DNA of 64,000 nucleotides, taken from Dryocola clanedunensis_A (GTDB lineage Bacteria; Pseudomonadota; Gammaproteobacteria; Enterobacterales; Enterobacteriaceae). Below the pieces are notes generated by a model, which saw only the letters and a list, made by a program, of their open reading frames with translations, made no database searches and had not been told where the DNA came from. Below are positions 27,917 to 35,143 of this stretch, one piece after another. Each line of letters starts with the position of its first letter. Position 1 is the stretch's first letter. The stretch is from NCBI GenBank assembly GCA_038405435.1, contig JBBYHZ010000005.1; one strand, 5' to 3'. Position numbers and translations under genes: made by a program.

Positions 27917-28463
27917 TGCTTACTCATCAAAAGTGGCGCTAAAACCTCTGCTCTTGGCTGGCAGATGAACACCACATCGATTCATGGGGAGGAACAAATA
28001 ACCTTACAATAACTGCCGGAAAACAGAAATTTACCAGCAAATTGATGGGGTTTTTTACTCCTTTCTATAACCTTTTGTCAACTTTAACAAAAGTATCCAC
28101 ACATTAATTTACATCGACGCCAATTCATTAACATTTAATGCCTAATACTCGATGTAACCGAATTATTAATCAGCTTTAACTGTAGGTGAATCGTGTCCGT
28201 AAGGCGCGGAAAAATATGCAGCCCCTCTATTTTGGCAGGAAATCACAACTATTCCTCCCCCTAAGAGGGAGTATTTTCTTGATCTGAGACACGCTTTTGT
28301 TAATTGGAAGCCTAAAGGAGCAACATTGCCGCCCGTTTTTTAACAATTCCTGGCACTCAGAATTTGTCAAAGGGCATTTGCAAAAAGCGTCACCGCGCAA
28401 TGATAAATAATTGTTTATATTGTTATTTTTATTGCTTATAAAAAAATAAGCGCACATTTTGAT
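27917..28463. promoter_or_regulatory. Upstream region of the nuo operon (no gene)
   Basis: This AT-rich stretch of about 550 bases lies between nuoA and the lrhA terminator. A perfect 8-bp inverted repeat, TACATCGA (28110-28117) and TCGATGTA (28149-28156), flanks an AT-rich centre, CATTAACATTTAATG. In E. coli the nuo promoter region is controlled by ArcA, NarL, FNR, Fis and IHF over several hundred bases. I cannot assign individual sites. A 76-codon minus-strand frame at 28227-28457 has unlikely composition and is not called. Confidence 0.6.
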
Positions 28464-28504
28464 AAAAAATGGGCCGCTGGAAGAAAAATTCGCCCCAGCG
28501 GCCC
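28464..28504 (-). terminator. Rho-independent terminator of lrhA
   Basis: GGGCCGCTGG (28471-28480) pairs perfectly with CCAGCGGCCC (28495-28504). On the minus strand the stem is followed by ATTTTTTATC. It lies 44 bases past the lrhA stop codon. Confidence 0.9.
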
Positions 28505-28547
28505 GTTTTATACAGCTAACAATTTGTTACCAACAAATTCCTAAAAA

Positions 28548-29483
28548 CTAGTCGATATCGCGCTCAACCAGCAGCGGATCGCTACCCTCTTCCGGCGTTG
28601 CTGCATAAGCATACGGGTTCGGGCTGGTTTCCATCGCGCTGAAGATTGCCTGCGCCATCTCATTGTTGGTATTCGGGTCGCGACAGAGCAGATAGCGGGT
28701 ATCCGGCATGGCAGGCAGACCGTCCGAGGCGCCCAGCACGCGAAGTTCAGGGCTCATCATCTCCACCGGCCGCGCGGTGATCCCCAGACCCGCCTTCACT
28801 GCCGCTCTGACGGCGGCAAGCGTGGAAGCCACATAGGAGATCCGCCACGGAATGCGTTCAGCATTAAGATGTTCAAGCATCATGTCGCGATAGGGGCTTG
28901 GGTCGTCGAGCAGTACCAGCGGCACGGCCTCCCCTTTCTGGAAAACGTAATCCGCCGCGCAGTACCATAACGTTGGCGAGGTGCGCAGTACGATAGAGTC
29001 AAAATGCGCAGGCCTGGAAGTCGTGACGACCAGATCAACTTCCTGCTGGTTCAGCATTTCAATCATGAAAGGATTACGTTTGACGCGCACATCGAGCGCC
29101 AGCTTCGGGTAGACCGAACTCACCCGATTAAGCAGGAAAGGTAAAATCGTATCTGCGGTTTCGTCTGATGCGCCGATTGTCAGCACGCCCTGCAGATTAC
29201 TGAACATTAAAGACGAACAGGCTTCATCGTTAAAACGAAGGATTTTTCGCGCATAGCCCAGCAGCTGAATGCCGTGCTCCGTCAAAAGTTTGTTACGCCC
29301 ATGACGCGCAAAGAGTTCTTTTCCTACCAGTTGCTCAAGGCGCTGCATCTGCTGACTGACGGCGGACTGCGTGCGGCGCACTGCTGCGGCAGCGGCCGCA
29401 AAGGTGTTCAGATCGGCAACCGCAACAAAAGTCCTCAACAGATCGAGGTCGAGATTAAGGATCGGACGATTTGCGTTAATCAT
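28548..29483 (-). CDS. lrhA: LysR-type transcriptional regulator LrhA
   Basis: LrhA is the LysR-type repressor of flhDC (flagella) and fimbriae and affects RpoS levels in E. coli. The 311-residue protein has the winged HTH at residues 11-70 (LDLLRTFVAVADLNTFAAAA, RTQSAVSQQMQRLE) and a C-terminal effector-binding domain. It is almost identical to E. coli LrhA in the HTH. It stands alone, with a long upstream region and its own terminator, as in E. coli. Confidence 0.95.
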   Translation of the reverse strand: MINANRPILNLDLDLLRTFVAVADLNTFAAAAAAVRRTQSAVSQQMQRLEQLVGKELFARHGRNKLLTEHGIQLLGYARKILRFNDEACSSLMFSNLQGVLTIGASDETADTILPFLLNRVSSVYPKLALDVRVKRNPFMIEMLNQQEVDLVVTTSRPAHFDSIVLRTSPTLWYCAADYVFQKGEAVPLVLLDDPSPYRDMMLEHLNAERIPWRISYVASTLAAVRAAVKAGLGITARPVEMMSPELRVLGASDGLPAMPDTRYLLCRDPNTNNEMAQAIFSAMETSPNPYAYAATPEEGSDPLLVERDID

Positions 29484-30360
29484 AATTTTTTCACTAGTAG
29501 GTTGCTCTTACGAGTCTGCCCTTGTTCTATTGCTGTGATTTATCAAAGAGATAAAGCAATTCCATTTACAGAACGGATCCTGAGAGTTTTTACTGCCATT
29601 GGGTTCAGTCGTTCTGACAAGTAATTTTTATTACCGCTGCGTCTTCTCTATTTTGAGAAAATCGACGCGGGATATTGCACTGACGAATACAACATACAAA
29701 TAATCGTCTCGTCGTACCAGTGTGTTTAATTAAAAAAGCGTAATATTTGTAAACTCACTTCAGGAATGATTTTAATTATTCCTGGCGCAGGTAAGAAACG
29801 CAGTACGTGAAATCCGGCCTGGAGACTAGCGGCGCAAGCACGGGCGCAGAAACAACGAGACATCAGTGAACTACCAGTAACACAGGGGATAATCCGAAAA
29901 TGAGGTAATGCAACTACCTTATTCCGGGGGTATCTTACCGCAAATCAACACAACTTATAAGGTAACATGCGAATTATCTGATCTCATTCTCTTTTTTTCA
30001 CATCCACCCAGCCAGTTTATTCTTAACGTTGAGTGATTTTGTCACGCGCTATAATAAATTCACCTTAACTATTACTCATGCATATATTAATTACATCTCG
30101 GATGAAGATTATAAACATCTTCTTAACGCCTGAACTTTGCTATTCATCCGGGTGCATGAACATTCATTTTTCCTTATGCATTGTTCAATAATGTTACAAA
30201 TGGATAGCGCTACTGTAAGGGTCGATCGCCAGCGGTAGTGGATAAAATCATACTAAAAGCCATAAGCCAGAGAATCATGTTGGACAAGGTTAAATTTTAA
30301 AAACAAAAAACCAACAAAGATTTCTATAGCTAAACTTTCGACTTACTCAGCGGGACAAAC
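29484..30360. promoter_or_regulatory. Long lrhA-alaA intergenic region
   Basis: About 880 bases without a convincing gene separate the divergent lrhA and alaA. In E. coli lrhA has a long untranslated leader and is autoregulated and Rcs-controlled, which fits a region of this size. I see AT-rich blocks and several short self-complementary stretches (for example GGATGAAGATTATAAACATCTTC near 30100) but no assignable operator. The alaA promoter should lie in the last 150 bases. Confidence 0.5.
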
Positions 30361-30459
30361 ATGCGCAACTTCCCACCTCGCCTCGCTTCAAATCTCGGGC
30401 CTGCAGGAGTACATTGGTGCCTGGTTGCTTCCACGGCAGGAAGTAACGCTCACATTTAA
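30361..30459 (+). CDS. Possible 32-codon leader peptide upstream of alaA
   Basis: ATG at 30361 opens a frame of 32 codons ending TAA at 30457-30459, 12 bases before the alaA ATG. GGGAC lies about 6 bases before the start. The peptide begins MRNFPPRLASNLGPAG and contains four Ala codons. Position just ahead of an alanine-synthesising transaminase makes a leader role thinkable, but composition is not decisive and no attenuator hairpin is clear. Confidence 0.3.
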   Translation: MRNFPPRLASNLGPAGVHWCLVASTAGSNAHI

Positions 30460-30471
30460 GGTCGAAGGTTC

Positions 30472-31686
30472 ATGTCCCCTATCGAAAAATCCAGCAAATT
30501 AGATAACGTCTGTTACGACATTCGCGGTCCGGTTCTCAAAGAGGCAAAACGCCTGGAAGAAGAAGGCCATAAAGTGCTTAAGCTGAACATCGGCAACCCG
30601 GCGCCGTTCGGTTTTGACGCCCCGGATGAAATCCTTGTCGATGTGATCCGCAACCTTCCGACCGCGCAAGGATACTGCGATTCGAAAGGGCTGTACTCCG
30701 CGCGCAAGGCTATCATGCAGCATTACCAGGCTCGCGGTATGCGTGATGTAACCGTCGAAGACATCTACATCGGCAACGGCGTGTCCGAACTCATCGTCCA
30801 GTCGATGCAGGCGCTGCTGAACAGCGGCGACGAAATGCTGGTACCGGCCCCGGACTACCCGCTGTGGACCGCCGCCGTGTCTCTTTCCGGCGGTAAAGCG
30901 GTTCACTATCTGTGTGATGAATCCGCAGACTGGTTCCCGGACCTCGACGATATCCGCGCTAAAATCACGCCCCGCACCCGCGGCATCGTAATAATCAACC
31001 CGAATAACCCAACCGGGGCAGTCTATTCGAAAGAGCTGCTGATGGAGATCGTTGAGCTGGCGCGCCAGCACAACCTGATCATCTTCGCCGATGAGATTTA
31101 CGACAAAATCCTTTACGACGAAGCAGAGCACATCTCCATCGCCACGCTGGCGCCGGACCTGCTGACCATTACCTTCAACGGGCTGTCCAAAACCTACCGT
31201 GTCGCGGGCTTCCGCCAGGGCTGGATGGTGTTGAGCGGGCCGAAGAAGCACGCGAAAGGCTATATTGAAGGGCTGGAGATGCTGGCCTCGATGCGTCTTT
31301 GCGCCAACGTCCCCGCCCAGCATGCGATTCAGACCGCGCTGGGTGGCTATCAGAGCATCAGCGAGTTTATCGTGCCCGGCGGGCGTCTTTACGAGCAGCG
31401 CAATCGGGCATGGGAGCTGATCAACGATATTCCCGGCGTTTCGTGCGTGAAACCACGCGGCGCGCTGTATATGTTCCCAAAAATCGATGCCAAACGGTTT
31501 AACATCCACGACGACCAGAAAATGGTGCTGGATTTCCTGCTGCAGGAGAAAGTGCTGCTGGTACAGGGCTCGGCGTTCAACTGGCCGTGGCCGGACCATG
31601 TGCGTATCGTCACGCTGCCGCGCGTGGATGAGCTGGAGATGTCCATCAACAAATTTGGGCGTTTCCTGGGGCATTACCACCAGTAG
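30472..31686 (+). CDS. alaA: Glutamate-pyruvate aminotransferase AlaA
   Basis: AlaA makes L-alanine from pyruvate and glutamate (PLP-dependent, cytosol). This class I/II aminotransferase of 404 residues has IGNPAPFGFDAPDE near the N terminus, VIINPNNPTGAVYSKE, the aspartate in IIFADEIYDKILYD, and the PLP Lys in FNGLSKTYRVAGFRQGW. Homology to E. coli AlaA (formerly YfbQ) is near complete. AAGGT lies upstream of the ATG. It is transcribed with yfbR, 84 bases downstream. Confidence 0.96.
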   Translation: MSPIEKSSKLDNVCYDIRGPVLKEAKRLEEEGHKVLKLNIGNPAPFGFDAPDEILVDVIRNLPTAQGYCDSKGLYSARKAIMQHYQARGMRDVTVEDIYIGNGVSELIVQSMQALLNSGDEMLVPAPDYPLWTAAVSLSGGKAVHYLCDESADWFPDLDDIRAKITPRTRGIVIINPNNPTGAVYSKELLMEIVELARQHNLIIFADEIYDKILYDEAEHISIATLAPDLLTITFNGLSKTYRVAGFRQGWMVLSGPKKHAKGYIEGLEMLASMRLCANVPAQHAIQTALGGYQSISEFIVPGGRLYEQRNRAWELINDIPGVSCVKPRGALYMFPKIDAKRFNIHDDQKMVLDFLLQEKVLLVQGSAFNWPWPDHVRIVTLPRVDELEMSINKFGRFLGHYHQ

Positions 31687-31722
31687 TCTGATTCACGCAG
31701 GGTGGTCATCCACCCTCTTACC

Positions 31723-31752
31723 GGCGGGTGACGCTCTGCTTACCCGCCCTAC
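31723..31752 (-). repeat. Dispersed intergenic repeat, diverged copy (alaA-yfbR spacer)
   Basis: On the minus strand this segment reads GTAGGGCGGGTAAGCAGAGC, then GTCACCCGCC. It has the frame of the copies at 15891 and 42577 with compensating changes in both arms (GGCGGGT/ACCCGCC instead of GGTGGAT/ATCCACC), so the hairpin is kept. Confidence 0.75.
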
Positions 31753-31770
31753 GCATAATTCGGTGATCCC

Positions 31771-32370
31771 ATGAGTCAAAGTCATTTCTTCGCCCATCTC
31801 TCCCGCCTGAAACTCATTAATCGCTGGCCGCTGATGCGCAACGTGCGCACCGAAAACGTCTCGGAGCACAGCCTGCAGGTGGCAATGGTTGCCCATGCCC
31901 TGGCGGCGATCAAAAACCGTAAGTTCAACGGCCGCGTGAACGCCGAGCGTATCGCGCTGCTGGCGATGTACCACGACGCCAGCGAAGTCCTGACCGGCGA
32001 TCTGCCCACCCCGGTGAAATACTTCAATTCGCAGATTGCCCATGAGTACAAAGCGATTGAAAAAATAGCCCAGCAGAAGCTTATCGATATGGTGCCGCAG
32101 GAGCTGCGGGATATCTGGGCGCCGCTGATTGATGAACATCAGTGCAGCGAAGAAGAGAAAGCGATAGTGAAGCAGGCCGACGCGCTTTGCGCCTATCTGA
32201 AATGCCTGGAAGAGCTGTCCGCCGGAAACAATGAGTTTCTGCTTGCAAAGAGCCGTCTGGAGAAAACGCTGGCCGACCGGCACAGCGAAGAGATGGATTA
32301 CTTCATGAACGTGTTTGTGCCGAGCTTTCAGCTGTCGCTGGATGAGATAAGCCAGGATTCACCGCTCTAG
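31771..32370 (+). CDS. yfbR: 5'-deoxynucleotidase YfbR
   Basis: YfbR is an HD-domain phosphohydrolase that dephosphorylates deoxyribonucleoside 5'-monophosphates. Metal-binding HD residues are in TENVSEHSLQVAMVAHAL and the central MYHDASEVLTGDLPTPVKY, with a later Asp in VKQADALCAYLKC. The length of 199 residues is as in E. coli. Downstream the conserved order is broken: yfbS does not follow directly, but after 2.8 kb of AT-rich DNA. Confidence 0.95.
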   Translation: MSQSHFFAHLSRLKLINRWPLMRNVRTENVSEHSLQVAMVAHALAAIKNRKFNGRVNAERIALLAMYHDASEVLTGDLPTPVKYFNSQIAHEYKAIEKIAQQKLIDMVPQELRDIWAPLIDEHQCSEEEKAIVKQADALCAYLKCLEELSAGNNEFLLAKSRLEKTLADRHSEEMDYFMNVFVPSFQLSLDEISQDSPL

Positions 32371-32421
32371 GTGATTTATTTAAAGGTGACGGTTATTACT
32401 CTGTAAATTGGTCAGCATTAA

Positions 32422-32463
32422 CTGGGGGACGCAGGATACCCACAAAAGGAACCGCGCCCCCAG
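32422..32463. repeat. Inverted repeat at the left edge of the AT-rich insert
   Basis: CTGGGGG at 32422-32428 pairs with CCCCCAG at 32457-32463, extended by CGC/GCG inside the stem after one bulged A. It lies between the yfbR stop and the end of the RTX-like fragment. It could be a terminator for the insert genes without a U tail, or a boundary repeat. Confidence 0.55.
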
Positions 32464-32469
32464 ACAACG

Positions 32470-32667
32470 TTAACCCCAGAGAGCGCCCTGAATCGGTGCC
32501 GTGAAACCAGCGGGGACAGTGTCTAACCGGCCATCTGACGCAGGCAATAGTGATGGTGATGACGCCAATAAATGTTGGACCGGCTGTATTCGGTCGTTGA
32601 TTGTTGATTGATCCCAGAGGGTTCCGTCAGCAAATTCTACGTACTCAATCCCCTCTTCCATATTCAA
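32470..32667 (-). pseudogene. C-terminal remnant of a Ca-binding RTX/HCBP-type protein
   Basis: The frame encodes about 65 residues beginning EEGIEYVEFADGTLWDQSTI, which is the closing motif typical of haemolysin-type Ca-binding (HCBP-related) domains at the end of long RTX-like repeat proteins. No GGXGXD repeats remain upstream; instead the frame begins 23 bases after the stop of the membrane-protein gene at 32691. No good ribosome site is seen. I read it as the 3' stump of a formerly large gene. The identification rests on the IEYVEFADGTLWD motif only. Confidence 0.55.
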
Positions 32668-32690
32668 ATTTTATGGAGTTCTGTTGCAAT

Positions 32691-33314
32691 TTAACTTTCT
32701 TCATTGACTGCCTTAACAAGAGGCCCAACTGCAAATTTAGTTATAAAGAAAATAATAAGCGCAAGAAAAATAAAATATATTATTAAATCACTCACCCAAC
32801 CCTCTCTAACATCCTTAATATCCTTTCTTACACTCTCTCTGGAGATAACAACAACATTATTAACCGTAAGTTGTAACAATCTTGATTGTCTGAAAAAAAA
32901 ATTAGTTGGTTGATTAAACCACAAAACTTCCGCATCTTTACCTTTCCAGCTCTCAAAGTAATCCCTTTGAAAGTGATCGCCTTTATATTTCTTATATAGT
33001 TCTCTATCATTGATGCAGTCTTCATGCACATTAGGTCTAGCCCTGCAACTAAAATACACTTCCCTGCCGGCCACATAGATTCCAGGAACATAGTCCCCTC
33101 GACCTACATACCTATATATAAACTCACCTTTAACATGCTTAATATCTTTATCCTCTGGGAAGTAAGCACACCAGGAGTAAATTAATGGCGGCAGAATCAT
33201 AAGACTAAAAAAAACACCACTTAATAAAGTAACACTTACTTTTGAACCCAGGAAAAATCGAACTATTCTTCTACCGCCCAGCATTCCCGCTTGAGCATTA
33301 TCTTTTACTTTCAT
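32691..33314 (-). CDS. Unrecognised two-helix membrane protein, paralogue B
   Basis: The protein has 207 residues: a basic N terminus beginning MKVKDNAQAGM, one membrane helix around residues 28-50 (VTLLSGVFFSLMILPPLIYSW), a periplasm-sized middle domain with GDYVPGIYVAGREVYFSCRA and NDRELYKKYKGD, and a second helix near the C terminus (LIIYFIFLALIIFFITKFAV). It is clearly related to the protein at 34242-34877 over its whole length. No family name comes to mind. Size, topology and its place next to toxin-like fragments would fit an immunity or accessory membrane protein, but this is inference. Base composition is much richer in AT than the flanks. Confidence 0.7.
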   Translation of the reverse strand: MKVKDNAQAGMLGGRRIVRFFLGSKVSVTLLSGVFFSLMILPPLIYSWCAYFPEDKDIKHVKGEFIYRYVGRGDYVPGIYVAGREVYFSCRARPNVHEDCINDRELYKKYKGDHFQRDYFESWKGKDAEVLWFNQPTNFFFRQSRLLQLTVNNVVVISRESVRKDIKDVREGWVSDLIIYFIFLALIIFFITKFAVGPLVKAVNEES

Positions 33315-33512
33315 TTCCAGCCCTTGCCTTAGCTAAGGTCATGAGTCCAGAATAGACACAGCCAAAGCAAACACTATGCATATTTTGACTGGATTTCAAA
33401 CTGCGGCGGGAAGTTTTATACTGATTTTAATATTTTACTTTTTCATGGCCATTATTTTATATAAAAGCATCAGGGCGGTGGCTAAGATCGCTTTAATAAT
33501 TTACAGGAATGA
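33315..33512. repeat. Direct repeat upstream of paralogue B (copy 1 of a duplicated segment)
   Basis: The roughly 195 bases upstream of paralogue B match those upstream of paralogue A (34878-35072) with scattered substitutions and a few indels. Both contain the stretch GCCAAAG.AAACACTATGCA and GGCCATTATTTTATATAAAA. Together with the genes, this shows a tandem duplication with a period of about 1563 bases. Confidence 0.85.
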
Positions 33513-33516
33513 ATGA
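33376..33516 (+). CDS. Possible 46-residue single-helix membrane peptide
   Basis: ATG 33376 opens a 46-codon frame, ending TGA, that encodes one strongly hydrophobic segment (SFILILIFYFFMAIILYKS) and a basic tail (IRAVAKIALIIYRNE). It lies divergent to paralogue B inside the duplicated segment. The other copy (34939) has lost one base and is frameshifted. No clear ribosome site is seen, and substitutions between the copies do not favour silent sites. It may be a small membrane protein, or simply promoter DNA that happens to be open. Confidence 0.25.
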   Translation: MHILTGFQTAAGSFILILIFYFFMAIILYKSIRAVAKIALIIYRNE

Positions 33517-33565
33517 CAGGGGAATGTGAGAGTTTCAGCAATATTGGCTAACTAGATAGATTTCC

Positions 33566-34156
33566 TTAATATCTTTTTCTCTTGAGGAAGGGAAAACAGC
33601 AGTTCCAAACTAAACCACAAATTAAAATTGCAAGGCTATCCAGAACACCATTTAAAATACCGGCCAATTCTATACTCGAGTCCTTAGATGCCATGCTGGC
33701 AAGCGTAAGCACACCGCCTGCGACCGTTAGCACCGTTGCTGTCGCTATAAGAAAGGGACTAGAAGCGGCCGCAGCTCCCATTAAAGCTACAGTACTTGCA
33801 AAAGAAGCAATATTACCTAATGCTGAATAAATATCACTATTCTTAATCGTTCCATCCTTTTGGTAGGATTGCAGCATGCCATTTAAATCGTAATAAAGAC
33901 CTGAAGCAGATAACATTCCCGCCATCAAGGGTACTGATTTTCCGGCAAATTTAATAGTGTATAGTTCTTTGCCAATCATCTCCCACACTGAAGCACTTGT
34001 TTGCGCTGCACTTATACCGACTTTTATAAAACTTTCTATGTCAATGCTTGATTTATTGTACTCAACTATATTATTAACAGTAGAAGCCGAACTGGTTTTC
34101 CCAGTCAAATATGCCAATATAGAACCATATCCCGAACTTATTAATGTGTTCGCCAT
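33566..34156 (-). CDS. Ala/Ser-rich hydrophobic protein, toxin-like N-terminal domain, probably truncated
   Basis: The 196-residue protein begins MANTLISSGYGSILAYLTGK. A polar helical part runs to about residue 105 and is followed by a long hydrophobic Ala-rich stretch (NIASFASTVALMGAAAASS, then FLIATATVLTVAGGVLTLAS), which could form a membrane hairpin. It ends in a Cys- and Lys-rich tail (GLVWNCCFPFLKRKRY). There is no signal peptide. Such N-terminal modules are known on long Ca-binding or toxin-like exported proteins. The HCBP-type tail at 32470 suggests that the original gene was far longer and that this is its front part. Function is unproven. Confidence 0.55.
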   Translation of the reverse strand: MANTLISSGYGSILAYLTGKTSSASTVNNIVEYNKSSIDIESFIKVGISAAQTSASVWEMIGKELYTIKFAGKSVPLMAGMLSASGLYYDLNGMLQSYQKDGTIKNSDIYSALGNIASFASTVALMGAAAASSPFLIATATVLTVAGGVLTLASMASKDSSIELAGILNGVLDSLAILICGLVWNCCFPFLKRKRY

Positions 34157-34241
34157 ATTGAAACCCTCAAATCCTCATTGATACAGACTAATCAAACTCC
34201 ATGCAAAAAACCATCCAATTTAATTCGCACGTTTAATTACT

Positions 34242-34877
34242 TCATAAATCATCCTTAATTGATCTTATAAAATTGCCAGCAATAAATTCATTGAAAACCA
34301 GAGAAAAAATCAAAAGACAAATAAGATAAAAGGCTAAATCATTTACCCAATTTTCTCTATTTTCATCAATGACTCTCCTGACGTTTTCTGCAGGTATTAC
34401 TACTACACCATCAACTATGAGTTCTATTAACCTTCTTTGTTCGGAAAAGAAATAAACAGGCTGGTTAAACCATGATATTTCCGCATCCTTACCCTTCCAG
34501 GTTTCAAAACGATCCCTTTCTAAACTATCTCCTTTGTATTTTTTGTAGAGCTCTTTATCATTAATGCAATAATGATGTAGCCCAGCCTGTTTTTTACAGC
34601 CGAAATATTCTTCCCGCCCTGAAATGTCAATACCAGGAACATAATCTCCTTTTCCAGCAGCCTTATATATAAACTTAACTTTTCTGTGTTTTATATCTTT
34701 ACTTTCTGGAAAGAAAACACCCCAGGAATAAATTATCGGTGGCAAAGTCAACATACTAAAAACCACAAAGAAGAGGAAAAATATTCCCCATCTCGTCCCC
34801 AGTAAAAATCCAACTATTCTTTTGCCAATTCTATCTTCACCCGGCATTCCCGCCTGAGCATTATCCTTCACTTTCAT
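34242..34877 (-). CDS. Unrecognised two-helix membrane protein, paralogue A
   Basis: The 211-residue protein shares with paralogue B the start MKVKDNAQAGM, the helix before SW..FFPE.KDIKH, the middle motif GDYVPGI..(G)RE.YF.C, INDKELYKKYKGD, WKGKDAE..WFNQP and a C-terminal helix (FYLICLLIFSLVFNEFIAG). The Cys residues in the middle domain are kept in both, so a disulfide is possible. It is followed 85 bases later by the hydrophobic ORF at 33566-34156, with which it may be cotranscribed. The family is not recognised. Confidence 0.7.
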   Translation of the reverse strand: MKVKDNAQAGMPGEDRIGKRIVGFLLGTRWGIFFLFFVVFSMLTLPPIIYSWGVFFPESKDIKHRKVKFIYKAAGKGDYVPGIDISGREEYFGCKKQAGLHHYCINDKELYKKYKGDSLERDRFETWKGKDAEISWFNQPVYFFSEQRRLIELIVDGVVVIPAENVRRVIDENRENWVNDLAFYLICLLIFSLVFNEFIAGNFIRSIKDDL

Positions 34878-35072
34878 TACAATCCTTTGCCTTTGCTAAC
34901 GTAATGAATCAAGAATAGAGACAGCCAAAGTAAACACTATGCATATTTTGATTGAAATTCAAACTGCGGAGGGAAGTTTTATACTGATTTTATATTTTAT
35001 TTTTTCGTGGCCATTATTTTATATAAAAGCATCACGGCAGTGGCTAAGGTCGCTTTAATAATTTGCGGGAAG
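34878..35072. repeat. Direct repeat upstream of paralogue A (copy 2 of the duplicated segment)
   Basis: This is the second copy of the segment at 33315-33512. The similarity ends close to 35072, just before the yfbS downstream hairpin, which marks the right edge of the duplicated DNA. Both copies are AT-rich and probably hold the promoters of the paralogues. Confidence 0.85.
34939..35058 (+). pseudogene. Frameshifted counterpart of the 33376 small ORF
   Basis: It starts with the same MHIL and keeps GSFILIL, but one A is missing in the TTTTA(A)TAT tract relative to copy 1, so the frame changes and stops after 39 codons. If copy 1 is a real gene, this is its broken paralogue; if not, the difference is meaningless. 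Confidence 0.25.
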
Positions 35073-35090
35073 GCATTGTGGGGTAGGCGC

Positions 35091-35126
35091 GAGTCTCTGC
35101 TATCCGGGCTGAAGATACAGAGACTC
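35091..35126. repeat. Hairpin downstream of yfbS
   Basis: GAGTCTCTG (35091-35099) and CAGAGACTC (35118-35126) form a perfect 9-bp inverted repeat 17 bases past the yfbS stop. No T run follows on the minus strand, so it may protect the yfbS mRNA end rather than terminate by itself. Confidence 0.55.
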
Positions 35127-35143
35127 TGGCTATAATCATTTAA

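Noticed and set aside
28227..28457. 76-codon minus-strand ORF between nuoA and lrhA
   Set aside because: Asn/Lys/Cys-rich composition typical of chance translation of AT-rich DNA, no ribosome site, and it lies in the nuo control region.
30499..31680. 393-codon minus-strand ORF opposite alaA
   Set aside because: Complete antisense shadow of alaA created by its codon bias; no recognisable domain.
33582..33830. 82-codon plus-strand ORF opposite the hydrophobic 196-residue gene
   Set aside because: The minus-strand frame is longer and has a coherent hydrophobic pattern; the plus frame has no start signal.
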